Counted from the first letter of the stretch, positions 1-8,436 are shown. The stretch is 31,382 bases of DNA from Regnicoccus frigidus (GCA_025194985.1 JAOANE010000020.1:1-31382); one strand, 5' to 3'. The notes: generated by a model from the sequence alone, not told the origin. A program made the numbers and translations.

Positions 1-1473
1 GAGGGCGTTGAAGGTGGAAATGGCCACCGAGAAGATGATCGTGGCGGCGAACTGCTGGTAGATCGTGCCGGTGGCGCCGGGAAAGAAGAGCACCGGCAGG
101 AACACGGCAAACAGCACCAGCGATGTGGCGATCACCGCCCCGAACAATTCGTTCATGGTGCTCATGGCGGCCTCCAGGGCGGTCATCCCCTGGGCCTTCT
201 TGGTGGAGGTGTCTTCGATCACGGTGATCGCGTCATCCACCACCAGGCCTGTCGCCAGCACCAGACCGAACAGGGTGAGCTGGTTTAGGGAGAAGCCGGC
301 CGCCTTCACGAACAGGAAGGTGCCCACCAGGGCCACGGGGATGGCGATGCCAGGCACCAGGGTGGCCTTCCAGTTCTGCAGGAACAGAAACAGGATCAGC
401 ACCACCAGCACCACGGCATCGCGCAGGGAACTGGTCACCCCCTGGATGGAGGCATTGATGAAGTCCGTGGTGTCGTAGATCTTCTCGACCTTCATGCCGG
501 GCGGCATGCTGCGGCTGAACTCGTCGAGCACCTCCTCCACGCCCCGCGACACCTCGAGGGCATTGCTGCCGCTCAACTGGTAGACCAGTAGGCCGACGGA
601 GGGAACGCCCTGGAGATCGGTGGCGTTGGCGTCGTAGGTCTCGGCGCCCAGCTCCACCCGGCCCACATCCCTGAGGCGCACCAGGCCGCCGTCTTCACCG
701 GTGCGCAGGACCAGATCGGTAAATTCCGTCGTGCTGCGCAACCGACCCTGAAGCTGCACCGTGAAGGTGAACTGCTGACCCTCAGGAGCGGGCTCTCCCC
801 CCACCTGACCAGCTGGCACCAGGCGGCTCTGGCTGCGCAGGGCGTTCACCACATCGGAGGAGGTCAGCTGGTTGGCCGCCAGACGATCGGGATCGAGCCA
901 GAGCCGGAAGGCGAGTTGGCGGTTGCCGACATAGGCAGTGTTGCCCACACCCTTGACCCGTTTGATCCGATCCGTGAGGTTCTGATCGAGCAGGCCACTG
1001 ATGAATTCCGTGCTGAATGGATTATTGGCATCGTCGCTGCCGAAGTTGTACACCAGCAGAATCGAGTTGGAGGCCTTGTTGACCACCACCCCGGATTGGC
1101 GCACCTCCTCGGGCAACTGGGGCTGGGCCAGTGCCACCCGGTTCTGCACGTTCACCTGGTTGATGTCCCCGTCGGTGCCGCTAGCGAACGACACGGTGAT
1201 CGCGCTGCTGCCATCGGCGGCGCTGGAGGAGGTGATGAAGTCCATGTTCTCCACCCCGTTGATCTGCTGCTCCAGCACATTGGTGACACCTTCCTCCACC
1301 GACACCGCGTCGGCGCCGTTGTAACGGGAGTTCACCGTCACCGTCGGGGGGGCGATGTCGGGCAGGTTCTCGATCGGCAGCAGGGGGATCGCGATCAGGC
1401 CACCGATCACGATCAGCAGGCTGCAGACGGTGGTCAGCACCGGCCGGGTGATGAAATTATCGGAAGCAGACAT
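1..1473 (-). CDS. RND multidrug efflux pump, inner-membrane subunit (AcrB/HAE1 type), partial
   Basis: This is the N-terminal 491 codons of a proton-driven resistance-nodulation-division transporter; the gene runs off the left edge. The protein begins MSASDNFITRPVLTTVCSLL, which is the usual cytoplasmic start plus first membrane helix, followed by the large periplasmic porter loop (for example QPQLPEEVRQSG). Transmembrane helices then resume (VLVVLVLFLFLQNWKATLVP). Helix 4 carries GLVVDDAITVIED, matching the paired Asp residues that relay protons in AcrB. The ATG lies 12 nt downstream of the adaptor gene's stop, so the two form an operon; no TolC-like outer-membrane gene is visible. AcrB homologues are about 1,030-1,050 residues, so roughly half is missing. 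Substrate cannot be told from sequence. Confidence 0.93.
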   Translation of the reverse strand, partial: MSASDNFITRPVLTTVCSLLIVIGGLIAIPLLPIENLPDIAPPTVTVNSRYNGADAVSVEEGVTNVLEQQINGVENMDFITSSSAADGSSAITVSFASGTDGDINQVNVQNRVALAQPQLPEEVRQSGVVVNKASNSILLVYNFGSDDANNPFSTEFISGLLDQNLTDRIKRVKGVGNTAYVGNRQLAFRLWLDPDRLAANQLTSSDVVNALRSQSRLVPAGQVGGEPAPEGQQFTFTVQLQGRLRSTTEFTDLVLRTGEDGGLVRLRDVGRVELGAETYDANATDLQGVPSVGLLVYQLSGSNALEVSRGVEEVLDEFSRSMPPGMKVEKIYDTTDFINASIQGVTSSLRDAVVLVVLILFLFLQNWKATLVPGIAIPVALVGTFLFVKAAGFSLNQLTLFGLVLATGLVVDDAITVIEDTSTKKAQGMTALEAAMSTMNELFGAVIATSLVLFAVFLPVLFFPGATGTIYQQFAATIIFSVAISTFNAL

Positions 1474-1485
1474 CCGGGCGGCTCC

Positions 1486-2589
1486 CTATTTCACCGTCAC
1501 GGGCGTGCCGTGGCGGAGGGTGAGCAGGTTGGTGGTGATTACCGGATCGCTGAGGCCAACCCCTTGAAGCACCGGATAGCGGTTGTTCTGCAGATCGCCG
1601 AGCTGTACTGGAATCTGCAAGGCGAACTTGGAGCCGGCCGGTAAGGCGCGCAGGGGCTCAAGATTCACCTTGCCTGGGTTGCGCTCAAGATCCTGCAAAC
1701 TGCCGACGGAGAACACGAAGCTCTGTCCCGACGACTGGGTGACAGCAGCGAACGGCACCGAAGGCAGCTCGCCGGCGGCCAGCACCAGCCGGGTGCGCAG
1801 CCTCAGGCCGGTGCGCAGGGCGCCCGTTGGGTTAGGAAACTCTGCCTTGAGCAACAAGGTCTGGGTCCCTGGGGTGACGGCCGGATCCACCGAGCTGACC
1901 ACCCCGGTAGCCACCGCCGTGCCTCCCTGAGGTTCCTGCAACAGCACCGGCAGGCCGGGGCGGACCCGATTGGTAAAAATACCGGGCACATCGATGCGGG
2001 CCATCAGTCGGTCGTTGCGCACCACCTTGGTGAAGGCCGCGCCGGCGGCGATCACATCGCCCTGTTTCACCTGGAGGTCGCTGATCACGCCGCTGATCGG
2101 GGCGCGCAGGTTGCTGAAGGCCAGGTCGGCCTCGCGGGCCGCCACGGCTTCCCGTGACTGCAGATATTGGGCCTTCAACTCGTCGCGCTGCAGGGCGCTG
2201 GCAGCCCCTTGGCTGGCGAGGAATTCAAAGCGCTCGTAGTTGAGCTTGTCCTTGTCGCGCTCAGCGATCAAGCTCGCCACATCGGCACGCACCTGGGCCT
2301 GATCGAGCACCAGCAGCAACTGCCCCTGCTGGACCTGATCACCCTGACGGACCAGCAGGCGCTCAATCCGGCCTGGGGCCTGGGCCGCCAGCTGCACCTC
2401 CTCGATCGCTTCAAGGGTGCTGATCGTGTCGACGTCGTTGCTGAAGCGGCCCAGCGCCACCGGCTGGGTGGACACCTCCACCTGGCGCACCGCCTCCGGC
2501 GGCGGACTGGCGCAGCCGCTGAGCGCCAACAGCCCGGCTGCCAGGACAGCGCTGGTTCCCGAGGAGATGGAACGACGGGAATGAATCAC
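1486..2589 (-). CDS. RND efflux periplasmic adaptor (HlyD/AcrA family) lipoprotein
   Basis: Membrane-fusion protein linking the RND pump downstream to an outer-membrane channel. Taking the GTG at 2589 gives 367 residues and a compact lipoprotein signal: RR near residue 5, a hydrophobic run, then lipobox LALSGC with the lipidated Cys at about residue 26. Next come the split biotinyl/lipoyl domain (APGRIERLLVRQGDQVQQGQ and later LRAPISGVISDLQVKQGDV) around an alpha-helical hairpin, then the beta-barrel and membrane-proximal domains. The frame stays open far upstream, and an ATG at 2673 would add 28 residues before the signal peptide; I prefer 2589 because the Arg-rich n-region then sits at the N-terminus. 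Its partner pump starts 12 nt after the stop. The divergent rarA-like gene starts at 2713, so promoters for both directions lie in the short gap. Confidence 0.9.
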   Translation of the reverse strand: MIHSRRSISSGTSAVLAAGLLALSGCASPPPEAVRQVEVSTQPVALGRFSNDVDTISTLEAIEEVQLAAQAPGRIERLLVRQGDQVQQGQLLLVLDQAQVRADVASLIAERDKDKLNYERFEFLASQGAASALQRDELKAQYLQSREAVAAREADLAFSNLRAPISGVISDLQVKQGDVIAAGAAFTKVVRNDRLMARIDVPGIFTNRVRPGLPVLLQEPQGGTAVATGVVSSVDPAVTPGTQTLLLKAEFPNPTGALRTGLRLRTRLVLAAGELPSVPFAAVTQSSGQSFVFSVGSLQDLERNPGKVNLEPLRALPAGSKFALQIPVQLGDLQNNRYPVLQGVGLSDPVITTNLLTLRHGTPVTVK

Positions 2590-2712
2590 GCGGTCGGAGA
2601 AAGTTGGGCAGATTCTGCTTGACTCGGGCAACGATCTGTTGCGACGAGTACGACTAGCAGGATTGTCACCCATCGACCTGACCTTGCCGCGATCCAGACG
2701 GACCAAACCGTT

Positions 2713-4980
2713 GTGAGCGATCTGTTCGCGTTCGAAGCGCAGCGCCGCTTGCAGGCGATCGCGCCCCTGGCCGATCGGATGCGACCACGCACAATCGAGG
2801 AGTTCGTGGGCCAGGACGCAATCCTCGGCCCCGGCAGGCTGTTGCGCCGCGCCATCGCCGCCGACCGGGTGGGCAATCTGATCCTGCACGGGCCGCCCGG
2901 AGTGGGCAAAACCACATTGGCCCGGATCATCGCCGGCAGCACCCGCGCCCACTTCGCCAGCCTCAATGCGGTGCTGGCCGGCGTCAAGGAGTTGCGGGCC
3001 GAGGTGGAGGCCGCGCGCGAGCGGCTCGGTCGCCATGGCCTGCGCAGCTTTCTGTTCATCGACGAGGTGCATCGCTTCAACAGCGCCCAGCAGGACGCCC
3101 TGCTGCCCTGGGTGGAGAACGGCACGGTCACCCTGATCGGCGCCACCACCGAAAACCCCTGCTTCGAGGTGAACAAGGCGTTGGTGAGTCGCTCGCGCCT
3201 GTTCCGGCTGCAGCCCCTGGAGGCGGATGAACTGGGGCAGTTGCTGGAGAGGGCCCTGGCTGATCCGGAGCGGGGGTACGGCGATCGTCCGGTGGCCCTG
3301 GAGCCAGCCGCCGCCGCCCACCTGCTGGATGTGGCCAGTGGCGATGCCCGCAGCCTGCTCAATGCCCTGGAGTTGGCGGTTGAGACCACCGAACCAGGCG
3401 CCGACGGGCTGATCCGCATCGATCTGAGCATCGCCGAGGAGTCGATCCAGCAGCGCGCGGTTCTCTACGACAAGCAGGGGGATGCCCACTTCGACACGAT
3501 CAGCGCCTTCATCAAGTCGCTGAGGGGCTCCGACAGCGACGCGGCCCTGTTCTGGCTGGCCCGGATGGTGGAGGCCGGTGAGAATCCACGCTTCATTTTT
3601 CGCCGGATGTTGATCGCAGCAGGAGAAGACGTGGGCCTGGCCGATCCCCAGGCGATCGTGGTGGTCGAAGCCTGTGCCGCGGCCTTCGAGCGGGTGGGGC
3701 TGCCGGAGGGGCTCTACCCCCTCGCCCAGGCGGCCCTCTATCTCGCTGGTGCCGAGAAAAGCAACAGCGTGCTGGGCTTTTTCGATGCCATCCAAACTGT
3801 TCGTGCCGCCAGCAAGCAGGCCGTTCCCTCCCACCTGCGCGACGCCAATCGCGATGGCCAGGCCTTCGGTGATGGCCAGGGCTACCGCTACCCCCATGCC
3901 TACAGCGAGCACTGGGTCGCCCAGACCTACCTGCCGGCGCCCTTGCAAGGGCAAGTGTTCTGGCAGCCCGGCTCCCTGGGCTGGGAAGGGGCCATCGGGG
4001 CCAGGCTGCGGCTACGGCGCGCCGCCCAACTGGCCGCAGAAGCCGAAAGCAGCGCCGAGCAGATCGAGATCGTCAGCAGCAGCGAGGCCGACCCCCTGCT
4101 GCGGCGCTGGCTGCAACGCCAGGCCGTCGCTGAAGGGGAGCGTCTCGATCGTCTCCGGCAGCGGTTCTGGCAGGGGGCCAGCTGGCAACGCCACGACAGG
4201 GTTCTGGTGCTGGAAGCCCGTTCCCTGCTCTGGGCCCTCGCCCCCCTCGGCGCCACCCCTGAAGGGGGCCTGGTGATCACCGTGGCCGAGGCCTCGGAGC
4301 GGCAGCGGCTGGAGGGCCAGGTGCAGATGCTCGAACCGCTTCGCCAACCGCAGCTTCTGGAGATAGCGCCCGATCAACCTGAACAACTCGCTGCCTTGCT
4401 GGAGCCGGGCCAACGCTTCGAGTGGGTGGCGGCGCGGCAACCCTTTCAGGGCGCGCCGCCGGATTCACTTCGCCGCTGGGTCCAGACCATCACGGCCCTG
4501 AGCGCTGAGAAGGCTGAGATCCGCCTGCTGTTCAGCGCGCCGCTGATCGGGCCAGCCGAAGCTCTGCTGGCTTGGCTTGCGGGGGAGGGTAAGGGCTCCC
4601 CCGCACGTTCGCTACGCCAAAGGCTTGAAACCTGCCTGCCCCTGGAGCGGCACTGGCTGGCGGAGGCCTCGTTGACGCCAGAGGCGATCGGCGCCCTGCT
4701 GGAGGGGTCAGGCTGGAGCCTCAATAACGATTGTTGGCAGGAATCCCTGCAGATCCGCCTCAGTGAATCCCTGCTGGAACGCTGGTTCGGGGCGGCAAGC
4801 AGCCATGGCCAGGCCTTGCGCCAGCACATCTCAGAGACCGCCATCTCAGAGATTCGTGCCGGTTTCACAGCAGCCCTGCAGGCCCAACTGCCGCAGCGCC
4901 TTGCTCACACGCTGCTGACAGCCCAACGTGGTAAGGGGGCGCAGGCGACCATCAAAAAAGCCCCGGAATCCCGGGGCTGA
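2713..4980 (+). CDS. rarA: RarA/MgsA-type AAA+ ATPase with long C-terminal extension
   Basis: Replication-associated recombination factor acting at stalled forks. Visible motifs: Walker A GPPGVGKTT (about residues 60-68), Walker B FIDEVHRF (115-122), sensor 1 IGATTEN (142-148) and arginine finger SRSR (159-162). The RarA C-terminal region follows, with GEDVGLADPQA, then YRYPHAYSEHWVAQTYLP near residue 400. Bacterial RarA is about 440 residues; this protein has 755. The extra ~300 residues include HDRVLVLEARSLLWALAPL followed by a hydrophobic strand, which resembles the nucleotide-binding start of a class I methyltransferase fold, but without a clear catalytic motif. Related fusions occur in other cyanobacteria as far as I recall. 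The start is GTG; no ATG alternative lies nearby. The last 25 bases of the gene double as the terminator of the convergent gene. Confidence 0.9.
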   Translation: MSDLFAFEAQRRLQAIAPLADRMRPRTIEEFVGQDAILGPGRLLRRAIAADRVGNLILHGPPGVGKTTLARIIAGSTRAHFASLNAVLAGVKELRAEVEAARERLGRHGLRSFLFIDEVHRFNSAQQDALLPWVENGTVTLIGATTENPCFEVNKALVSRSRLFRLQPLEADELGQLLERALADPERGYGDRPVALEPAAAAHLLDVASGDARSLLNALELAVETTEPGADGLIRIDLSIAEESIQQRAVLYDKQGDAHFDTISAFIKSLRGSDSDAALFWLARMVEAGENPRFIFRRMLIAAGEDVGLADPQAIVVVEACAAAFERVGLPEGLYPLAQAALYLAGAEKSNSVLGFFDAIQTVRAASKQAVPSHLRDANRDGQAFGDGQGYRYPHAYSEHWVAQTYLPAPLQGQVFWQPGSLGWEGAIGARLRLRRAAQLAAEAESSAEQIEIVSSSEADPLLRRWLQRQAVAEGERLDRLRQRFWQGASWQRHDRVLVLEARSLLWALAPLGATPEGGLVITVAEASERQRLEGQVQMLEPLRQPQLLEIAPDQPEQLAALLEPGQRFEWVAARQPFQGAPPDSLRRWVQTITALSAEKAEIRLLFSAPLIGPAEALLAWLAGEGKGSPARSLRQRLETCLPLERHWLAEASLTPEAIGALLEGSGWSLNNDCWQESLQIRLSESLLERWFGAASSHGQALRQHISETAISEIRAGFTAALQAQLPQRLAHTLLTAQRGKGAQATIKKAPESRG
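4954..4978 (-). terminator. Intrinsic terminator of the minus-strand DUF1400-like gene
   Basis: On the minus strand an 8-bp GC-rich stem (arms 4971-4978 and 4959-4966, AGCCCCGG with its complement) with a 4-nt loop is followed at once by six T (4959-4954 read on the minus strand). It sits about 40 nt beyond the stop of the gene ending at 5017 and lies within the last codons of the convergent rarA-like gene. No T-tract follows on the plus strand, so it should act in one direction only. Confidence 0.85.
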
Positions 4981-5016
4981 GCACAATCGGAATCGGCCAG
5001 AAAGGCCGTGCCTCGA

Positions 5017-5718
5017 TCACCAGAGGCCGCGGATGGGCGCGGGGGTGAAGGGCATGGGGGCAGGAGCCGGAGCCGGGGTCATCCTGACTTGAGCCACAGG
5101 GTCAGTCATCTGGTTGGCCTGGATGCAGGCGGGCAGGAAGACATACCAGGACAGCAGCGAGGTGCACTGGGCTTCGCCTTCGCATTTGCCTTCGGCGCAG
5201 ATGTTCTGCTTGCCGTCGTAGGTGCCGCAGGTGTCGGCGAGGCGGAAATCGGTGGGCAGGGCGGCCATGATGCCGGCGGAGGAGAGCTCACCATCGACAG
5301 AATCGGCGATGATGGCGCTGCGCAGGGCTTGCACCGCATAGGTGCTCATGCTCCAGTACGGGAAGTAGCTCCGGCTCTGATCCTTGAGGAACTTGACGCC
5401 GTCATCGGAGTAGAGGAAGCGAGTCACGCCGACCACATCAACGCTGTAGGTCTTGGAAAGACCAGCGCGGACCTCCTCGGACGTCCAGCCAGAGCGGGAC
5501 AGGCCATCACCGAGGCCACGGTCGGTGACTTCGCCGCTCTCGATGAAGGTAACGAAGGAATCAAGGCTGGTTGACCACACAGCGCCACCGGTGTTCCAGC
5601 GGACGGGAAGGTCGTTATCGACGGCGGCGGAAGCGGGCAGCGCCGCCGTCGAGAGAGCAGCACCCATCAGCAGGGTGGCAGTAAGACGCTTAAGCACGGC
5701 AGAAAAAGCCAGAATCAC
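5017..5718 (-). CDS. Secreted DUF1400-like protein, cyanobacterial
   Basis: A 233-residue exported protein. A signal peptide is clear: KR near residue 10, hydrophobic TATLLMGAALSTAAL, then cleavage after PASA. Residues about 36-165 (LPVRWNTGGAVWSTSLDSF ... VGVTRFLYSDDGVKFL ... YAVQALRSAIIADS) follow the pattern of DUF1400, a domain found in cyanobacteria in front of alpha/beta hydrolases: strand, a helical 'SLD.F...GE' segment, then 'V..FLYS..G' and an 'A.RSAI' helix. No hydrolase domain follows; instead there is a Cys-containing stretch (CGTY, ICAEGKCEGEAQC, PACIQ) and a Pro/Ala-rich tail. Start is GTG at 5718; a second GTG eight codons in is possible. The downstream terminator at 4954-4978 supports it being a real single-gene unit. 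Function unknown. Confidence 0.8.
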   Translation of the reverse strand: MILAFSAVLKRLTATLLMGAALSTAALPASAAVDNDLPVRWNTGGAVWSTSLDSFVTFIESGEVTDRGLGDGLSRSGWTSEEVRAGLSKTYSVDVVGVTRFLYSDDGVKFLKDQSRSYFPYWSMSTYAVQALRSAIIADSVDGELSSAGIMAALPTDFRLADTCGTYDGKQNICAEGKCEGEAQCTSLLSWYVFLPACIQANQMTDPVAQVRMTPAPAPAPMPFTPAPIRGLW

Positions 5719-5812
5719 CTTTTAACCTAGCCTTCTGAGTTGCATTTGCCAACATCTCAGCTGTTTGGTCCTGATAAATTGACAGATCACAAACAGATTT
5801 AACTGATCAGGA

Positions 5813-6319
5813 TCAGCCGGGGGTACTGGCGGGTCGCATGTTGGGGAGCGGCGCCCAGCCCTGGGGACAGGTCAGACGCGAGCTTCGCAGCGGGAAAGCC
5901 CCAGGGGTTCCCTCCCCCCTGCAGACCACGCCACGGGGCACACCGTCGATCGCCTCGACCCTGGCCACGTAGGTTTCGGAGCCGCCCTGGGCTCCAAGCA
6001 GGAGCTGGACAGACTGGTCTTCGAGGGTCACGGTTGCTTCCATATCCTCGGGCTTCTCAATTCCCAGCACATCGAGGTAGCCGCTGAATCCGCCCCAGAA
6101 ATAACGGGTGATTTCAGCGCCTACGAAGCGATCAAGCAGTACGGCTGCTCTCTGACGTTGATCCATCAACGCCTCTTGCGCGTTGAGTTCCACCAGGAAT
6201 TCGCCTGTGTCCACGCGGCCACGGCTGGTCATGGGACGTGTCAGCGGCAGATCCAGCAATCCGGCTGCTCCGATCAGGCCCAGCACAGCGAACAGACCCA
6301 CACGGGCGGCAATGACCAT
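5813..6319 (-). CDS. Hypothetical membrane-anchored or secreted protein
   Basis: A 168-residue protein that I cannot assign to a named family. It begins with one hydrophobic segment (VIAARVGLFAVLGLIGAAGLL), with a single Arg inside, so it could be a signal anchor rather than a cleaved signal. The rest is soluble: an acidic/Gln-rich helix (NAQEALMDQRQRAAVLLDRF), an aromatic stretch (ITRYFWGGFSGYLDVLG), then beta-rich sequence with two Cys (VVCRGEG and LTCPQGW) that could form a disulfide outside the cytoplasm. The arrangement of N-terminal helix plus small beta domain recalls pilin-like proteins, but the pilin cleavage site is absent. It stands divergently to the peroxiredoxin bcp with 63 bp between starts. 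Confidence 0.7.
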   Translation of the reverse strand: MVIAARVGLFAVLGLIGAAGLLDLPLTRPMTSRGRVDTGEFLVELNAQEALMDQRQRAAVLLDRFVGAEITRYFWGGFSGYLDVLGIEKPEDMEATVTLEDQSVQLLLGAQGGSETYVARVEAIDGVPRGVVCRGEGTPGAFPLRSSRLTCPQGWAPLPNMRPASTPG

Positions 6320-6382
6320 CAGGAATCCCGAAGGTTTGAGACCTTAGCCCCTAGTCTCGCGCGACAAACCGTTTCGTTTTCC

Positions 6383-6850
6383 ATGGCCTTGAGCATTGGC
6401 GATGCCGCTCCCGACTTCACCCTCATGGACCAGAACAGCGAACCGCTCAGCCTTTCCTCGCTGCGGGGGCAGCGGGTGGTGATCTACTTCTACCCAAAGG
6501 ACGACACCCCTGGGTGCACCAAGGAGGCGTGCGGCTTCCGTGATCAGTGGGCGCGCTACGAACAGCTTGGGATCAAGGTGCTGGGGATCAGCAAGGACGG
6601 CGCCGCCAGCCACGAAAAATTCATCGCCAAGTACACCCTGCCGTTCACCCTGCTCTGTGACCCCGAGCCCTGCCCGGTGGCCAGCGCCTATGGGAGCTAT
6701 GGACTGAAGAAGTTCATGGGCCGGGAATACATGGGCATGATGCGCCACACCTTCGTGGTGGACCCGGAAGGGAAGCTTGAGCTCGTCTATCTCAAGGTCA
6801 AAGCTGAGGAAATGGCTGAGCAGATCCTCACGGATCTGAATCTGGGCTGA
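6383..6850 (+). CDS. bcp: Peroxiredoxin, BCP/PrxQ family
   Basis: Thioredoxin-dependent thiol peroxidase reducing H2O2 and organic peroxides, 155 residues, the normal family length. The peroxidatic site reads DDTPGCTKEACGFRD with Cys45 as the attacking cysteine and Cys50, five residues on, as the resolving cysteine, typical of atypical 2-Cys PrxQ enzymes. The frame is open further upstream (to 6158), but MALSIGDAAPDFTL at 6383 matches the family N-terminus, so the ATG there is chosen. Its 3' end overlaps the convergent coaX by 23 bp. Confidence 0.96.
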   Translation: MALSIGDAAPDFTLMDQNSEPLSLSSLRGQRVVIYFYPKDDTPGCTKEACGFRDQWARYEQLGIKVLGISKDGAASHEKFIAKYTLPFTLLCDPEPCPVASAYGSYGLKKFMGREYMGMMRHTFVVDPEGKLELVYLKVKAEEMAEQILTDLNLG

Positions 6851-7574
6851 GCGCCACAAGGCCTTCCAGGCAGAGCTCAGGTGCCCACTCAAAGTCCAGG
6901 CCAAGCTCTTTGAGTAAGGGGGCCAAGCTCGGCCCATCGCCCCCTGTCAGCCAGAGCGTGTGCGGCCCTTCAGACCTGGCCGCCTCCAGCGCCTGAGCGA
7001 TCGCTGCCGCCAGACCCCAGAGACAGCCGGCGCTCATCGCCTCCGCCGTGGCGGCAGGCCAGGGGTCGAAGCCCGGTTCCAATCCCCCCGTCGGTGCCGC
7101 CCAGGCGAGCGCCGGCAGCTGGGCCGTCCCCCTTGCCATCGCCGTCAGCTGGAGTTGGACTCCAGCCATCAATCTCCCTCCGGCGAAGCCTCCCTGGCTG
7201 TCCACCCGGGTCAGGCTCAGGCAGGTTCCGGCATCGGCCACAAGCACAGCACCTCCCGCCCCCTCACGCTGCCGGCGCCAGGCCTGCCATCCAGCCAAGG
7301 CCCGGTCAACGCCGAGCCAGGGCGGCATCGAGACCAGCGGCACGCCGGCCTGGTGAAAGCGGCGCCCTAGCGGTAACTGGAGCTGGGGTGCGGGCTGTCC
7401 CACACAGGCCCAGCAGCGCAGCCGCTCGCCCTCCTTTGGCTTGAGGCTGGCCGGTGCCTGGCTGTGCCAGCAGCGCAAGCCGGAGGTGGCGCTTGCTGCC
7501 GCCTCTGCCCAGTGCCAGCGGCTGTTGCCGATCAACAGCCAGCGAGCCGGTGGGGCAGGCCCCGGCACGCCCAT
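6828..7574 (-). CDS. coaX: Type III pantothenate kinase
   Basis: Catalyses ATP-dependent phosphorylation of pantothenate, the first step of coenzyme A synthesis. Motifs of the ASKHA-fold CoaX family are present: LLIGNSRWHW near residue 13 (phosphate loop; the usual Asp before IGN is replaced by Leu), LGVDRALAGWQA (87-98, substrate site) and VADAGTCLSLT (112-122, DxGT). GGRLMAG (132-138) corresponds to GGxIxPG with Pro replaced by Ala. At 248 residues it is normal in length and Ala/Trp-rich. The ATG follows the cysH stop by one base, so the two are cotranscribed and probably translationally coupled. It overlaps the 3' end of bcp. Confidence 0.88.
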   Translation of the reverse strand: MGVPGPAPPARWLLIGNSRWHWAEAAASATSGLRCWHSQAPASLKPKEGERLRCWACVGQPAPQLQLPLGRRFHQAGVPLVSMPPWLGVDRALAGWQAWRRQREGAGGAVLVADAGTCLSLTRVDSQGGFAGGRLMAGVQLQLTAMARGTAQLPALAWAAPTGGLEPGFDPWPAATAEAMSAGCLWGLAAAIAQALEAARSEGPHTLWLTGGDGPSLAPLLKELGLDFEWAPELCLEGLVALSPDSDP

Positions 7575-7575
7575 C

Positions 7576-8367
7576 TCAGATGCCCTCGCCCATCACGCCA
7601 GGCAGGTGGATGCCACATTCCTGCCTGAGCCCTGCAAAACGGCTGCCGCGTTGGCCATCTTCGCGCTGGCCGTCTTCGCCTGGATCGCTGCCAGCATCCG
7701 GGCCGCTGGAATGCCAGTCACCGACCGTGGAGTAGCCCTGCTCGAACAGGGGGTGATGGGGGAGCGCCTGATCCTGCATGTAATAAAAAACGTCTCGACT
7801 GGTCCAGCTCAGCAAGGGACGCAGCGACCAGCGGCCGCGCACGCTGTCCAACGGGCGCATCGCGCGGCGATGGTCAGTCTGGTTGCCCCTCACCCCACTG
7901 GCCCAGCCGTGCACCTGAAGCTGCTCAAACATCCGATCCAGCGGCTCCACCTTGCGCATCCGCAGGTAGAGATCCATGTCTTCGAGTCGGCCGGTCTCCC
8001 AGAGCCGTCCATGCAGCGCCTCCATGCGAGCCGAGCTTTGCTCCGGCTGCGCCACTTGAAGGTTGAGCTTGAGCAGCTGGCAAAGGGTTTCGGCATAGCG
8101 GTAGGTTTCCGCCGGCAAGTAGCCGGTGTCCACCCAGATCACCGGGATGGCGGCACTGATTCGGCTGACCATGTGCAGCAGGACCGCCGACTGAATGCCG
8201 AAGCTGGTGGTCAGAGCAAAGGAATCACCGAAGGTCTGCAAACCCCAACGGAGGCGGGCCATCGGATCGAGGGGTTGGAGCAGGGCCGTGGCGGCAGCGG
8301 CATTCAGCAGAGGGCCGTCACGATCGGTGGGAGGCCGCGAAGCCATCAAGCTGCTCATGGCCTCCAT
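7576..8367 (-). CDS. cysH: Phosphoadenylyl-sulfate (PAPS) reductase
   Basis: Reduces PAPS to sulfite with thioredoxin in assimilatory sulfate reduction. Seen: the PP-loop-like TTSFGIQSAVLLHM, WVDTGYLPAET, SGVRGNQTDHR, YSTVGDWHSS, and the C-terminal ECGIH with the catalytic Cys about 12 residues from the end. The paired-cysteine motifs that bind a [4Fe-4S] cluster in APS reductases are absent, so PAPS rather than APS is the expected substrate. The frame opens at a TTG six codons earlier; the ATG at 8367 (MEAMSSLMA) gives 263 residues and is preferred. A Gly/Asp/Gln-rich insert (PDAGSDPGEDGQREDGQRG) lies just before the catalytic Cys. Divergent from the NDH-2 gene with about 70 bp between starts. 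Confidence 0.94.
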   Translation of the reverse strand: MEAMSSLMASRPPTDRDGPLLNAAAATALLQPLDPMARLRWGLQTFGDSFALTTSFGIQSAVLLHMVSRISAAIPVIWVDTGYLPAETYRYAETLCQLLKLNLQVAQPEQSSARMEALHGRLWETGRLEDMDLYLRMRKVEPLDRMFEQLQVHGWASGVRGNQTDHRRAMRPLDSVRGRWSLRPLLSWTSRDVFYYMQDQALPHHPLFEQGYSTVGDWHSSGPDAGSDPGEDGQREDGQRGSRFAGLRQECGIHLPGVMGEGI

Positions 8368-8436
8368 CCTCTGCGTTTCCTCCAACGACGCTGGTTAGGG
8401 TTCACCATCCTTTCCTGACGACGCGGTCTGGCCAGC

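Noticed and set aside
916..1644. Plus-strand 242-codon frame, His/Gly-rich
   Set aside because: Antisense shadow of the RND pump and adaptor genes; composition typical of shadow frames in GC-rich DNA.
1486..3954. 822-codon minus-strand frame containing the adaptor gene
   Set aside because: Only the last ~370 codons are HlyD-like; the rest is antisense to the rarA-like gene, low in ordered sequence and lies before the lipoprotein signal.
5779..5784. TTGACA on the plus strand as a -35 box
   Set aside because: No plus-strand gene begins within 600 bp and no matching -10 box leads to one.
6158..6382. Upstream extension of bcp
   Set aside because: Antisense to the gene at 5813-6319 and not peroxiredoxin-like; MALSIGD at 6383 is the family start.
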